In this document: piece by piece, positions 6,264 through 15,143 of the stretch | How positions within the stretch are numbered: the first letter of the stretch is position 1 | Layout of the letters: each line of letters begins with the position of its first letter | Origin: Pedobacter cryoconitis | Lineage (GTDB): Bacteria; Bacteroidota; Bacteroidia; Sphingobacteriales; Sphingobacteriaceae | Direction: 5' to 3' | DNA: 46,609 nucleotides | Assembly (NCBI RefSeq): GCF_003259615.1 | Contig: NZ_QLLR01000039.1 | Location: forward strand, 1 to 46,609 | Made by a program: the position numbers and the translations under genes | The notes under the pieces: model-generated | Database searches by the model: none | The model's input: only the letters and a program-made list of their open reading frames with translations | What the model was told of the DNA's origin: nothing

Positions 6264-8411
6264 TTATTCAGGAATTATCGTTTCTTTTCCTTTGTCGTAC
6301 CATTGAACAAATTGCCTGGCCATATTTAAATCGGAATATTCTTTTTCGCCAAAATCAATCCAGTAAGGCTTTTCTGCATTGAGGTTTTCCAGGCTAAAAT
6401 TCTCTAAAATGCGAGCATAAAGATTATCCTTGTCAAAGTGATCGACAATATACTCATATTGATTTTTTGTAATATCTGTTTTAAATTCCCCAGCCCTTGC
6501 ATTGCTTCTACCGACAGGAACAAATGCTTTAAGAAGTTTAAGCACGTGATCTTTGCCCTTGTTTAAATAGTCTTCTGTATATTTTTTAAATCCAGTTTCA
6601 TCCGACAGCTCCCAACTATAAAGGATATACAGAATTTGATTAGGGTATTTTTCAAAAACACTATCATCTCCGGCATCGGCAATGGCCCGTTGTACAAGCA
6701 GTTTGGCTAATTCATCGTACTCTTCTGTTTTAAATAATTTTTCCTCAGGGCGATCTCCGGTTCTTAACCAGTTATTAATGGTATATGCAAACTGGAAGTC
6801 CTGAGGGTAGGTCATTAGTTCTTTAGCAAATTCGAAGATATGTTCCTTTTCGTGTTGTCTAAGAACTTGGTAGGCAAAAATGCTTGCCTGACCGAATGGT
6901 GTCTCCGCACCAAATCCTAACATGCCCCCTGAGTTTGGTAAAAGGTCGCTATTATCGCATAACGCTTTTAATAGTATCTTTCCTTGTTCCCAGGTATAGT
7001 CTGTTTCCCTACTCCTCAGTTTCTGGACAAAACTACCAGCATCGGAGGTAGCTATAATATTTTTTATTCCTGTCGCTAAATCCTGAATACTACTCGTCTC
7101 AGCTTCCTTAATTAGTCTGTCAAACTCAATATCTGAAATATCGCCTTCAATTACCGCATAGGAAAAATATCTGTCAAAGTACTTAGGGGAAACAATTCTC
7201 TTTTGAACAAAAAAATCATTCTCTTTCTCGTCCGTAAAATTAAATGGGTCGGACGATCCGGCTTTGTTGGGAAATAGGCTGTTTATCAAATATTTAATAT
7301 GGCTTTTCTCTCTCCCGGAGTTTCCATTTGCAATTTCTTCAAAATGGCTGTTTACAGTCTCTGAATTACGGTCTGAACCGAGAAAAAAATCTTTTGGGGA
7401 GCCCACAAAGTATTCCGGATGATGTTTAATAAAGGCATAATGCTCTGGATAGAATATCTTAACAGCCTCAATGAGCATAAGATCCACGATATTAACTTCA
7501 CTGTTTAGCAGTGGCAGTGAAAATGAAAGTGTGTTTCCATATCTTACTGCCAGGCGGGGTGTAGTCAGTTTCGGTAAGATAGAAGTTGTAAATTGATAAA
7601 TGAATCGCTCCCCTTCTTTCTTCTCGACAGTGATTCCAGCAGAATCTATGGCATTATTAATCAACTTCAAACAAAACCTTTTTAAGGCATCAGGTTGTGC
7701 TTTTGGTATCGTAAGCGGAACTTGTATAATCTTTTCTAAGAAACTAGCACCTGATTTTTTATCCCCGGCACCAAAACGCTCCCCAATTGCGGCAGCAACC
7801 ATTGATTCATCAAACGATAAGATGTAAGTGGTATTCGAAAAATCCGCAGTGAGCTTAACCAATCTGAATAGGCTATATATTTCTTGCTTATCTAAACGGT
7901 CAATATCATCCACGAAAACGACGATTTTACTATTAGACTCACTTAAAAAGTCATTGATTCTTTCTTTGTACTTCTCAATATCTGCATCAGAAAATGCTTG
8001 CCCGACTGTACTGATATCTACACCAAAAAAACTCGTTAATGAGCCATATTTTGTTATAAACCCACCTATTTTGTCGTTCCACTTCTCCATTTTCTTGCCT
8101 AAAGCCAGGGCTATTTTATCAAAATAGTTCCTTAGCAAACTGTCTTCGTCACTGTATCGCCAGGGATTAAACTTGATAGTGATAATTTCGTCGTCTGTTT
8201 TGAGTTCCTCTTCGATGAAATTAAGGATGGATGTTTTACCCTCTCCCCATGCCCCGAACAAACCAAAGACTATGCTTTCTTTATTTTTGCGCGTTTTTAT
8301 CGTATCTGCAATACGCTTGGAAAATCCATATCTCTGAAACTGATCGTCGCGCTGTTCTGATATCGGCGAATCAGAAGTATAATTTTCTGTATTATTAATC
8401 TCTGCGCTCAT
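6264..8411 (-). CDS. KAP-family P-loop NTPase
   Basis: A 715-residue STAND-type NTPase. The Walker A motif Gly-Ala-Trp-Gly-Glu-Gly-Lys-Thr-Ser lies at 53-61 and Walker B Ile-Val-Val-Phe-Val-Asp-Asp-Ile-Asp-Arg-Leu at 163-173. Ile-Lys-Phe-Asn-Pro-Trp (79-84) is a hallmark of KAP domains. Many KAP proteins carry membrane helices inserted in the NTPase domain; here the region between Walker A and B shows no strongly hydrophobic helix pair, so it looks soluble. The C-terminal half (350-715) is a helical region of unknown role. KAP NTPases recur in bacterial defence loci. The ATG at 8411 is the only good start near the Walker A motif. Confidence 0.85.
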   Translation of the reverse strand: MSAEINNTENYTSDSPISEQRDDQFQRYGFSKRIADTIKTRKNKESIVFGLFGAWGEGKTSILNFIEEELKTDDEIITIKFNPWRYSDEDSLLRNYFDKIALALGKKMEKWNDKIGGFITKYGSLTSFFGVDISTVGQAFSDADIEKYKERINDFLSESNSKIVVFVDDIDRLDKQEIYSLFRLVKLTADFSNTTYILSFDESMVAAAIGERFGAGDKKSGASFLEKIIQVPLTIPKAQPDALKRFCLKLINNAIDSAGITVEKKEGERFIYQFTTSILPKLTTPRLAVRYGNTLSFSLPLLNSEVNIVDLMLIEAVKIFYPEHYAFIKHHPEYFVGSPKDFFLGSDRNSETVNSHFEEIANGNSGREKSHIKYLINSLFPNKAGSSDPFNFTDEKENDFFVQKRIVSPKYFDRYFSYAVIEGDISDIEFDRLIKEAETSSIQDLATGIKNIIATSDAGSFVQKLRSRETDYTWEQGKILLKALCDNSDLLPNSGGMLGFGAETPFGQASIFAYQVLRQHEKEHIFEFAKELMTYPQDFQFAYTINNWLRTGDRPEEKLFKTEEYDELAKLLVQRAIADAGDDSVFEKYPNQILYILYSWELSDETGFKKYTEDYLNKGKDHVLKLLKAFVPVGRSNARAGEFKTDITKNQYEYIVDHFDKDNLYARILENFSLENLNAEKPYWIDFGEKEYSDLNMARQFVQWYDKGKETIIPE

Positions 8412-8495
8412 TTAATTTTATTGAAAAGTAAATATCTCAAAATTAACTGGCATAAGTTTAATAACCTCAAAAATGTGATTTCCGATGAGTAATAA

Positions 8496-8678
8496 TTCGA
8501 AAATGAATACGAGAAATCCTTCAGAATAGATATCTTCAAATTCGCGATACCACTTATTAGACAGGTTATTTTAAAAGGCTTTTCCATTACACCTAAAGAT
8601 TTAACTGAGGGATTTTATACTGATCCAGCGAAGCACTATATCGATCTTACAGTTGCTCCTCTTGTGTATTCTTGTTAA
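8496..8678 (+). pseudogene. start-less remnant of an unidentified gene
   Basis: In the 334-bp space between the KAP gene and the next + strand gene, a 60-codon frame opens after tandem stops and ends at 8676-8678 without an ATG. The peptide has natural-looking composition (Arg-Ile-Asp-Ile-Phe-Lys-Phe-Ala-Ile-Pro-Leu-Ile, then Asp-Leu-Thr-Glu-Gly-Phe-Tyr) and could be the C-terminus of a lost gene. Family unknown; chance is possible. Confidence 0.25.
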
Positions 8679-8745
8679 TTTCAGTATATCGCACACATGT
8701 CGAATGAATTTTACGCTATTTTTTTTAGATTGGTAGCTTATTCAA

Positions 8746-9276
8746 ATGCTTATCATGGACAAATTTGACTTATCCTACGTGCCAGTCTTGGCTGTCGCTG
8801 CAACTTTGATAATTGCCTTTGTGAATTACTTAAACTTCAGGCTGAACAAAACCTTGAATATTAAAAATCACCTATACACGGAAAAGCTGAAAGTGTACCG
8901 GGAACTCACAAAGCTATTGAGCGAAATGATCCGGCTTCACGACAAAGCCATTGATTTACTGGATAAAGGAGCAGAAAACATAGAAACCTCCAAGGCACTC
9001 AATGCCTGTTCAGATGAAATTAACGAAATGGGCATCCAGATCGATAAGTTAATCATTGAGGCTTACCTTCTGGTACCTGACCGCATGGTCAATTTTCTCC
9101 GAGATTTTTCAGAATACATCGGCCAGCCGGTAGCCGGTTCGCCAACATTGGCAGAAGACTTGGCAACTTTAAGAGCGGCGGACCAGAGAATAAGGGAAAA
9201 AGCAGAAGAACTGATTGGAGCATTGCGTGAAGATATTGGAACCAGACGGCTGAATACTAAGATGACGAGGCTTTAA
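8746..9276 (+). CDS. small membrane-anchored coiled-coil protein
   Basis: A 176-residue protein with one hydrophobic segment at about 12-30 (Val-Pro-Val-Leu-Ala-Val-Ala-Ala-Thr-Leu-Ile-Ile-Ala-Phe), followed by a charged, helical cytoplasmic part. Residues 40-75 and 140-170 are heptad-like. It has no lipobox or cleavage site, so it is probably an N-terminal membrane anchor with the helical domain inside. A second ATG at 8755 would give 173 residues and the same topology. It leads a tight cluster: 27 bp to the HEPN gene, then a nuclease-like gene and a 41-residue gene. The family is not recognised; membrane sensors or anchors of this shape occur in defence modules. Confidence 0.7.
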   Translation: MLIMDKFDLSYVPVLAVAATLIIAFVNYLNFRLNKTLNIKNHLYTEKLKVYRELTKLLSEMIRLHDKAIDLLDKGAENIETSKALNACSDEINEMGIQIDKLIIEAYLLVPDRMVNFLRDFSEYIGQPVAGSPTLAEDLATLRAADQRIREKAEELIGALREDIGTRRLNTKMTRL

Positions 9277-9303
9277 CCAGCTCAATGCAAAACATGAATA
9301 ACC

Positions 9304-10386
9304 ATGAAAATTAGAATGCTCTCCCCGATAAGGAATTTCAGTATGGAAACGGAGGAAATCTCCCTGACTAAAAATTTGAAAATCATCAAAGGCGAACTGT
9401 TAAACTCAAAAATCCAGCTTAGCCGTAAATTTAAAGAGCAGGTAGGAAGCATGAATTGGGAACTGCTTACCAACCACTATATCTTTTACTTCCTTGGTGA
9501 AGCTTCGGAACTGATTGAACTACGATCTTCAGACCGGAACACCACTATGAAAACGATTAGCGGCAAGCTGGGAGACTTTTTCTACCAGTACATTGATGGT
9601 TTATGGTTCGTTAAAGACAACTGTTGCTTTTGCAACCAATACTTTCTAGAGCTGATTGCAGACCAGCAAGTTTCCATCACCTACAAAGACATTGTTACCA
9701 GTACTGCGACAGATCAATTTTCCTGGTTTAGTTTCAATGAAGAAGAATTGGCATGGCACAATATGCTGTTCTTTAAAATGAAAATGCCTCAGGTTGTTGC
9801 AGAAGCCCACCATCAGCCTCATTTTGATGAACTTTTCAGTGGGGAAGGCGGGATCATCGCAAGTCCGACCAACAAAGTTGTTTACAATCATCCGCGTTTA
9901 TACCGTGCACTGTTCTTTCTGAACATGGTGCGAAAAAACGGTAGCGCCATTACGAAGATTACCTTTTTTATGATGCTTTACGAATGTCTTTTTACATCCG
10001 ATGACCGCTCAATTGCCAAAAGGATCAGGGAACGTGCGGCCACATTGCTAGGAGGAAATGGTAAGGCTAAAAAAGCATTTAAGGAACTCATATTTCGGGC
10101 TTACGATATCAGGAGCCGGAATGTACATGGAGATGCCATAGATTTGGTACCTGAGAAGGTTAGGGAAATTGTATCGGCACTGGATCAGTTCACCAGGGAA
10201 TTACTGCTAAAGTTGATAGAATCAGATGAAATTAAAATATTCACAAGCCCGGAGTCAGCTGAAAATAAAGCCGCTTTCGAAAATTACTTCGAGGGCCTTG
10301 TGAGGCAGGCGGCGAAAGTGGATTTTCTGGAAGAAATGCCAGGCCTGCTCAAACCATGCGTTATTTCTGCCGTAATTCCCAGATGA
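9304..10386 (+). CDS. HEPN-domain protein (ApeA-like R-x4-H motif)
   Basis: A 360-residue protein whose C-terminal half contains Tyr-Asp-Ile-Arg-Ser-Arg-Asn-Val-His-Gly at 267-276. Arg270-x4-His275 is the catalytic motif of HEPN ribonucleases, and the Tyr-Asp-Ile-Arg-Ser context resembles the ApeA-like HEPN group. The preceding helix has a polar Glu227 (Leu-Tyr-Glu-Cys-Leu-Phe), also expected for HEPN. The N-terminal 180 residues are not recognised and include a Cys-Cys-Phe-Cys cluster at 107-110. HEPN domains with this motif usually cut RNA in phage defence or toxin-antitoxin systems. It lies 27 bp after the membrane protein gene and 120 bp before the nuclease-like gene. The HEPN call rests on the motif; RNase activity is inferred. 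Confidence 0.7.
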   Translation: MKIRMLSPIRNFSMETEEISLTKNLKIIKGELLNSKIQLSRKFKEQVGSMNWELLTNHYIFYFLGEASELIELRSSDRNTTMKTISGKLGDFFYQYIDGLWFVKDNCCFCNQYFLELIADQQVSITYKDIVTSTATDQFSWFSFNEEELAWHNMLFFKMKMPQVVAEAHHQPHFDELFSGEGGIIASPTNKVVYNHPRLYRALFFLNMVRKNGSAITKITFFMMLYECLFTSDDRSIAKRIRERAATLLGGNGKAKKAFKELIFRAYDIRSRNVHGDAIDLVPEKVREIVSALDQFTRELLLKLIESDEIKIFTSPESAENKAAFENYFEGLVRQAAKVDFLEEMPGLLKPCVISAVIPR

Positions 10387-10506
10387 CAATGATCCTTGAG
10401 AACGACAACCAAAAATTTCGATTAACCCTTTGTCAGCAATTTTGAATTTAAGGGCGTGTGTATAAAGAATTTGCTTTTCAAGGGGCATACCCTTTAAATT
10501 TAAACT

Positions 10507-11532
10507 ATGGAAAATAACAAAAGCGAATTCCTGGTAGACCAGGTAAATAGAAGTGTCTTTTTTAGCGAATTTACATACAGTCAAAATGAGTTTACAGCAG
10601 GAAAGCAAAAATTGGAACTCGCAGACCATGTAGTCTGGCTTGACAATTTATTTTTCATTTTCCAGATTAAAGAGCGGAATCCAAGCGATGAGTCGGACGG
10701 TGCCAAATGGTTCCAAAATAAAGTGATCAACAAAGCCGTCAAACAGATCAAAAACACTATCAACTATCTGGACGAATACAGCCATATTCCATTGACCAAT
10801 AACAAAGGGCATGAATTCAACCTGTCTAACGCAAAGTATTTGCAAAAACGAAAAGTGATCGTTTATAACCCAGCAGCAAATTTTCCTGACGAGAAGCGCA
10901 ATCTGAAATTTTATGAAAGCAGCCAAGTAGGCCTGGTCCATTTGTTTCATGCCGAAGACTATGCCTGGATTTGCGAGTATCTTCAGACACCTGCCGAAGT
11001 GGAAGAGTATTTCGACTTTAGGGAAGAGTTATATGAAGCGCAAAAGCAAGTCATTATCCATCTCCCGGAGCAGTATGTCATGGGTCATTTTTTTGAAACA
11101 CTAGAGGTAGACCATATCGATGCACGGTACATCAACCATGTAAAAGATTTCAATCACGAAAGCGTCGACGAGTTTAATGTTTCAGTTATCATTGCCAATT
11201 TTACCAAGTCGATCAGACTTGCCGCTACCGCTACGGAATATTATCCCATCATTAGGGAGATCGCTAAACTAAAGAGATCAGAGTTGAGTGAGTTCAAAAA
11301 GCGGTTGCTAAAGACCTTGGATGATTGCAAATCCAATGAAGTAAAAATCCCCTACAGGATTTATTGTCCAAGGACAGATTGTGGATTTGTATTTATCCCA
11401 ATCCCTCAAGCATTTTGTAGTAAATGGAGAACAGCGATTAATAATTATACGAGGGTCCATAAATATGATCAAAAGGCTACCAAATGCATCGGTGTGACCG
11501 TAATGCAAGTGTTTGACCCTAAAATCACATAG
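10507..11532 (+). CDS. predicted PD-(D/E)XK-superfamily nuclease-like protein
   Basis: A 341-residue protein. Near the N-terminus the pattern Glu-Leu-Ala-Asp-His-Val-Val-Trp...Ile-Phe-Gln-Ile-Lys-Glu-Arg (37-57) has the spacing of the restriction-endonuclease fold: Asp40 in the first strand and Gln53-x-Lys55 in the second. The QxK variant is known from Mrr-like nucleases. The rest (60-341) is unassigned, with a Cys-Pro-Arg-Thr-Asp-Cys segment near 295 and another Cys about 14 residues on. It is the third gene of the 8746-11660 cluster, and a 41-residue frame starts 2 bp after its stop. The fold assignment is a motif-level prediction; the enzyme could be inactive or act as a DNA sensor. Confidence 0.65.
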   Translation: MENNKSEFLVDQVNRSVFFSEFTYSQNEFTAGKQKLELADHVVWLDNLFFIFQIKERNPSDESDGAKWFQNKVINKAVKQIKNTINYLDEYSHIPLTNNKGHEFNLSNAKYLQKRKVIVYNPAANFPDEKRNLKFYESSQVGLVHLFHAEDYAWICEYLQTPAEVEEYFDFREELYEAQKQVIIHLPEQYVMGHFFETLEVDHIDARYINHVKDFNHESVDEFNVSVIIANFTKSIRLAATATEYYPIIREIAKLKRSELSEFKKRLLKTLDDCKSNEVKIPYRIYCPRTDCGFVFIPIPQAFCSKWRTAINNYTRVHKYDQKATKCIGVTVMQVFDPKIT

Positions 11533-11534
11533 AT

Positions 11535-11660
11535 ATGAACTGGTTATATATGGAACAGGAATGGGAATATGATGACCTTCTTGAAGCTGAATTGGAAAAG
11601 GACTTTCCATTTAGAAAAGTATCAGTTAAGGAAGTCAAAAACAGGTATACTAATCAATAA
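11535..11660 (+). CDS. 41-residue acidic small protein at the end of the HEPN/nuclease cluster
   Basis: An ATG 2 bp after the upstream TAG opens a 41-codon frame to the TAA at 11658-11660. The product is strongly acidic in the first 25 residues (Glu-Gln-Glu-Trp-Glu-Tyr-Asp-Asp...Glu-Ala-Glu-Leu-Glu-Lys-Asp) and basic at the end. The tight spacing and natural composition argue for a real gene. An inhibitor or antitoxin-like partner of the nucleases upstream is possible but unproven. Confidence 0.5.
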   Translation: MNWLYMEQEWEYDDLLEAELEKDFPFRKVSVKEVKNRYTNQ

Positions 11661-11797
11661 CCTTAGCGGTTTTTTGGGTATTACCCTCTAGTAACTTTGC
11701 GAACAGCATTCTCTGATATTGGAGTTTCTAGATAACCTATTTTTAACTACACCAAATAATCACTATTCGTTTTTTAGCTCTAAATCGGTCATTCTAC

Positions 11798-13510
11798 TCA
11801 AATCGGACAGGAATTTTCCGACTCTCTACCATAGGCTTCTACATTAAGCTTGAACGAACTTTCCATTTCTTTAAGTGTAATGGACAACAAATCACCATGG
11901 TCTTTTGCGGCTAAATATGAAGCAAAAGAGCGCTTGGTTTTTAGGTAATTGTCGATTCCTCCATCATTTTGGAACTGCTTCATAAGGTTCTTATTCTGTT
12001 TAACATAACCTTTTATCCATTCAGACAGCATTCCTGGCTTTCTTTTTAATAATCCAAAATATTCAATCAAGAGATCAACGTGTAGGATAACTAGTGGTTG
12101 AATACTCTCAAAGTTTTCACGTCTAGGGCCAATCATGTCATCAAAGGAGGCATTTACATATTCGTGTACACCGCCAATATTTACATTCACGTCGGAACAA
12201 ATGATTATGGGATAAATGTTAAGGCGTTTCGCGGATTTAACATCCAAAATGTCTAGAAGCTCAGAATCTTCAGCTCCGAGGTACTCTATCTGTCTAATGA
12301 GTTGAGCAGCTCCTTTATTCTTGCCACCTTTTTCCTTGCTTGATAAAAAGTTATTGTCCAGATAGGTCTTAAACTCCTGATAGTCTAAATTTTCAAGTGT
12401 TCGGGGGTTCAGATCGGTCATCTTCACTTCAATTAGAAAAATATCTCTCGCCGAACCCTTGACTATAAAATCTTGATATTTCTCGGTAGCTATCACTAGA
12501 TGCCCGTAATTCTGGAAAATCGCGTTGAGATAATTTCCGACTAAGTATTTTTCGAAAAAATGCATTCCAATGTAACTTTTAAATATCCCAAAATTCTTAA
12601 ATCGGGGATCTTCCGTGAGTACGCGTTGATAAAAAGAGTAAAAAAAACCATGCTCCATAGCATATTGAAAGAAACTATAATCCAAAATGATTGCCTGTTG
12701 CTCAGCGATAAAATAAAAGGGCTTTGGTATGACATCCATATGCAGTGACAATTTATCCTTTGTATCTATGTCGCCCAGTTTAAATTCAAATTCTCTAATA
12801 AGTCCCACTGGCATATTCACCAGCTCTAAAATATGCTTTCCTTGGTTAGCACTCCAAGTGACAGTGGTTAACACTTCCATAAAGAATTTATTGAAAAGCC
12901 ACGGATTCCCAAGTCCAATTTCTTTGAAATATTTTTGCGCTGGGCTTTTTAGCGATTGATGCTCAGTAACAAACTTACTGATAAAGGCAAACTTCATAGA
13001 AGTGACCATATTCAACGGATCTCCTCTGCGAAGATATGACTGCTGCATTACCTCGAGTTTGAATACCGCCTCCAAGCTTTCAAAATTTTTGCCGTCGAAA
13101 CGGCCGTAGTAGAGTTGATTATAAATCAACAGCGTTCGGAATAGATTTCTTGCAAATTCCAAAGTATTGATGATTAGGTCCGGAGAACCCTGCACATAAT
13201 TTTGAAGACAGTTCGTCATCAGTGTGGTAAGTGGCGGAGCTGCAAACAAGCGAGATACGCCATGGTAATCCGATGCAATTTCCTCGAAGCGTTTTCGATC
13301 CAGTACGTTTTCGAAAATAACATTCTTTAAAATGACAAGATCAATATTCTGACCATCCCGTTCTTGAAACAGCATTGCATTAATCTTTGACAGGCGTAAA
13401 AGAATGAGATCGGTAGGATATTCCCTCAGAAAGCTAAGACTATCTTCCGGCAATGGTAATTTAAAATGATCAGTATAGCCGGAAACTGCAATGTAATTCG
13501 TAATCTTCAT
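11798..13510 (-). CDS. large protein with C-terminal PD-(D/E)XK-like motif
   Basis: A 570-residue protein of unrecognised family. Around 344-363 it has Tyr-Gln-Asp-Phe-Ile-Val, then Ile-Phe-Leu-Ile-Glu-Val-Lys: Asp347, Glu361 and Lys363 give the D...ExK spacing of restriction-like nucleases. The N-terminal 300 residues are helical, with aromatic patches and no obvious motif. No signal peptide or membrane span is seen. The ATG at 13510 (Met-Lys-Ile-Thr-Asn-Tyr) is preferred to an in-frame TTG at 13519. It converges on the HEPN/nuclease cluster, and the next gene upstream is more than 1 kb away, so it is a single-gene unit. A stand-alone defence or DNA-repair nuclease is plausible. Confidence 0.65.
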   Translation of the reverse strand: MKITNYIAVSGYTDHFKLPLPEDSLSFLREYPTDLILLRLSKINAMLFQERDGQNIDLVILKNVIFENVLDRKRFEEIASDYHGVSRLFAAPPLTTLMTNCLQNYVQGSPDLIINTLEFARNLFRTLLIYNQLYYGRFDGKNFESLEAVFKLEVMQQSYLRRGDPLNMVTSMKFAFISKFVTEHQSLKSPAQKYFKEIGLGNPWLFNKFFMEVLTTVTWSANQGKHILELVNMPVGLIREFEFKLGDIDTKDKLSLHMDVIPKPFYFIAEQQAIILDYSFFQYAMEHGFFYSFYQRVLTEDPRFKNFGIFKSYIGMHFFEKYLVGNYLNAIFQNYGHLVIATEKYQDFIVKGSARDIFLIEVKMTDLNPRTLENLDYQEFKTYLDNNFLSSKEKGGKNKGAAQLIRQIEYLGAEDSELLDILDVKSAKRLNIYPIIICSDVNVNIGGVHEYVNASFDDMIGPRRENFESIQPLVILHVDLLIEYFGLLKRKPGMLSEWIKGYVKQNKNLMKQFQNDGGIDNYLKTKRSFASYLAAKDHGDLLSITLKEMESSFKLNVEAYGRESENSCPI

Positions 13511-14565
13511 AAACGTCAAAATAAAGGTAAACCTGTTATCAATAAATATGATCTATTTCCGACGGAAAAAATAATTTCACAAGGATTTCAGAGCATATTG
13601 ATCGTTAAACATTGTATATGTATAAAACACGAAGTTAAATATAGGCCGCCAATCTATCTGAACTTTTGGTGTTCCCTTATTTGAAAATATATATTCAAGT
13701 CATTTTCTTGCTCCCCAATTTTGTGTAGTATTTATGTTGGTTTTTGAAAAAATTAAAGGCAAGAACGATGTATTAGAAAAAAAAATAAATTTGAGTTGAT
13801 AAAAAAAAACCTTACAAATACATTACGGGATTTCTTTGAAGGCTTGTAATTGATTGATAAACATATTGTTAGAAATGGGTAGCGTCCATCTGTTAATCAG
13901 AAGTTCCTTTTGGCTTTTGAACATGAACTTTTGAAATCCCAATTCTATTATTGGAATGAGGGGTAACATTTAAATGTATCAAGGGATTAAATTCAATGTG
14001 ATATGGTAAGACTAGGATATTATAATCTTTTGTTAGATTAGCTGATTTTGTAGTTTTATTTGCTTTTTCAGCTCGAGATCATGATCAATGAAATCACAAA
14101 GTTTAGTGTATTAAATTGTAAATATGAGTATAAATTGTTGATTTACAGCATGTAGAGGTATTTGTTTACATTGATAGTTTATAGTTTTAGTATTGTCAAT
14201 CAGGTGTAAAATATTTGTATCCGTGTTGTACCTAGATCTATGTAACTTACTGATAATCAGTTTATATGTAAATACTGTATTGGTAAATAAGACCGATAAA
14301 CAACGATAAATAACAATAGTAAAATATATATAAAACTCTGATAATTAAATTATTAGCGTTTTTTTTGTAATTATACCTTATTGATTTTACTGGTAGTTTA
14401 GCATATTTTTGTACCTGTATTGTATCTTTAAGGGATTTACTAGAAAACTCATTTTATTAAAAATTCAGTGGCTTGTATTCTTATGTTTAAAAATTCGTTT
14501 TCGCAATAACCTTTTTACCAGTTAAATAATGTCGCCATCATCCAGGATGTTGAAATGCTTTCGAA
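13511..14565. other. AT-rich gene-poor stretch
   Basis: About 1 kb upstream of the minus-strand nuclease-like gene holds no convincing gene, tRNA or IS end. It is very AT-rich with several A and T runs. A short imperfect hairpin (TTGAA...TTCAA) lies at about 13681-13700. At 14283-14318 a motif resembles 24631-24655. It may be a degraded gene or an insertion hotspot. Confidence 0.5.
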
Positions 14566-14694
14566 ATGAGTAAATACCACAAAATAGTAAATAAGATATT
14601 AGAGATTGAAGGGGGGCTGTTCCGAACAATTTGTGATGAAGTTCTTTATTTAACAGAAGAGGACTGCAAAAGAATTTTCAGACCAGGTAGTTAG
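14566..14694 (+). CDS. possible 42-residue small protein
   Basis: An ATG frame of 42 codons ends at 14692-14694. The peptide begins Met-Ser-Lys-Tyr-His-Lys-Ile-Val-Asn-Lys and has a balanced charged composition, unlike the surrounding AT-rich sequence. There is no clear promoter or neighbour in the same direction. It may be a remnant rather than a working gene. Confidence 0.3.
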   Translation: MSKYHKIVNKILEIEGGLFRTICDEVLYLTEEDCKRIFRPGS

Positions 14695-14760
14695 GTTGGA
14701 ACTAACAAGACCAAATCTGGGACACACGACTCCTATATTGTATTATCTATTGATTAAGCT

Positions 14761-15074
14761 TCAAACTCCAAAGTTTTTTTGAAAGCTTGCAGTTAATGTC
14801 AAATGTTCTACAACCTTATAGCTGGCAGTTAAATAACCGCCTGTAGCTATTATTTTTTCAAAAGTAAGTTCCGATAATATGTTAAGCGATTGTCCTTGTA
14901 AATTTCCTGCGATAGACACTGGAAATTTGTAATATCTAAACTCCAGCCTACCTCAATGTTAAACGGTTTGTTTTGCCCTTTCATTATCATGACATTACAA
15001 AACATGATCAGCAAAACAAATAATACTCTTCTGATAATAATATCCGATGCTCTTATTATTCCCACTGATCTCAT
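14761..15074 (-). pseudogene. frameshifted remnant of a small outer-membrane-type protein
   Basis: The 5' part (15074 down to about 14850) encodes a hydrophobic leader (Val-Leu-Phe-Val-Leu-Leu-Ile-Met-Phe) followed by Phe-Asn-Ile-Glu-Val-Gly-Trp-Ser-Leu. It stops early, but another minus-strand frame continues with alternating beta-strand-like sequence (Gly-Gly-Tyr-Leu-Thr-Ala-Ser-Tyr-Lys-Val, then Leu-Thr-Leu-Thr-Ala-Ser-Phe) to a stop at 14761-14763. Joined by one frameshift near 14885, the two halves look like a short secreted beta-barrel protein ending Phe-Gly-Val. The family is unknown, and a sequencing indel is possible. Confidence 0.4.
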
Positions 15075-15091
15075 TTAAATTTCTGTATAAA

Positions 15092-15123
15092 AGAAAAGTA
15101 GCGAGAATTTCCGCTACTTTTCT
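15092..15123 (-). terminator. terminator after the astacin gene
   Basis: Perfect 12-base arms (15092-15103 and 15112-15123) with an 8-base loop. The site lies 20 bp beyond the stop of the minus-strand astacin gene. On that strand the stem is preceded by A and ends in a T-rich tract. Confidence 0.65.
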
Positions 15124-15143
15124 TTGTTATGTGGTTTATAAAA

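Noticed and set aside
13466..13684. 72-codon + strand frame overlapping the start of the minus-strand nuclease-like gene
   Set aside because: It overlaps that gene antisense, and its remaining codons fall in AT-rich spacer with low-complexity composition. No family or promoter is seen.
13738..13800. 21-codon + strand frame starting Met-Leu-Val-Phe
   Set aside because: Too short, Lys/Asn-rich as expected from AT-rich DNA, and without supporting context.
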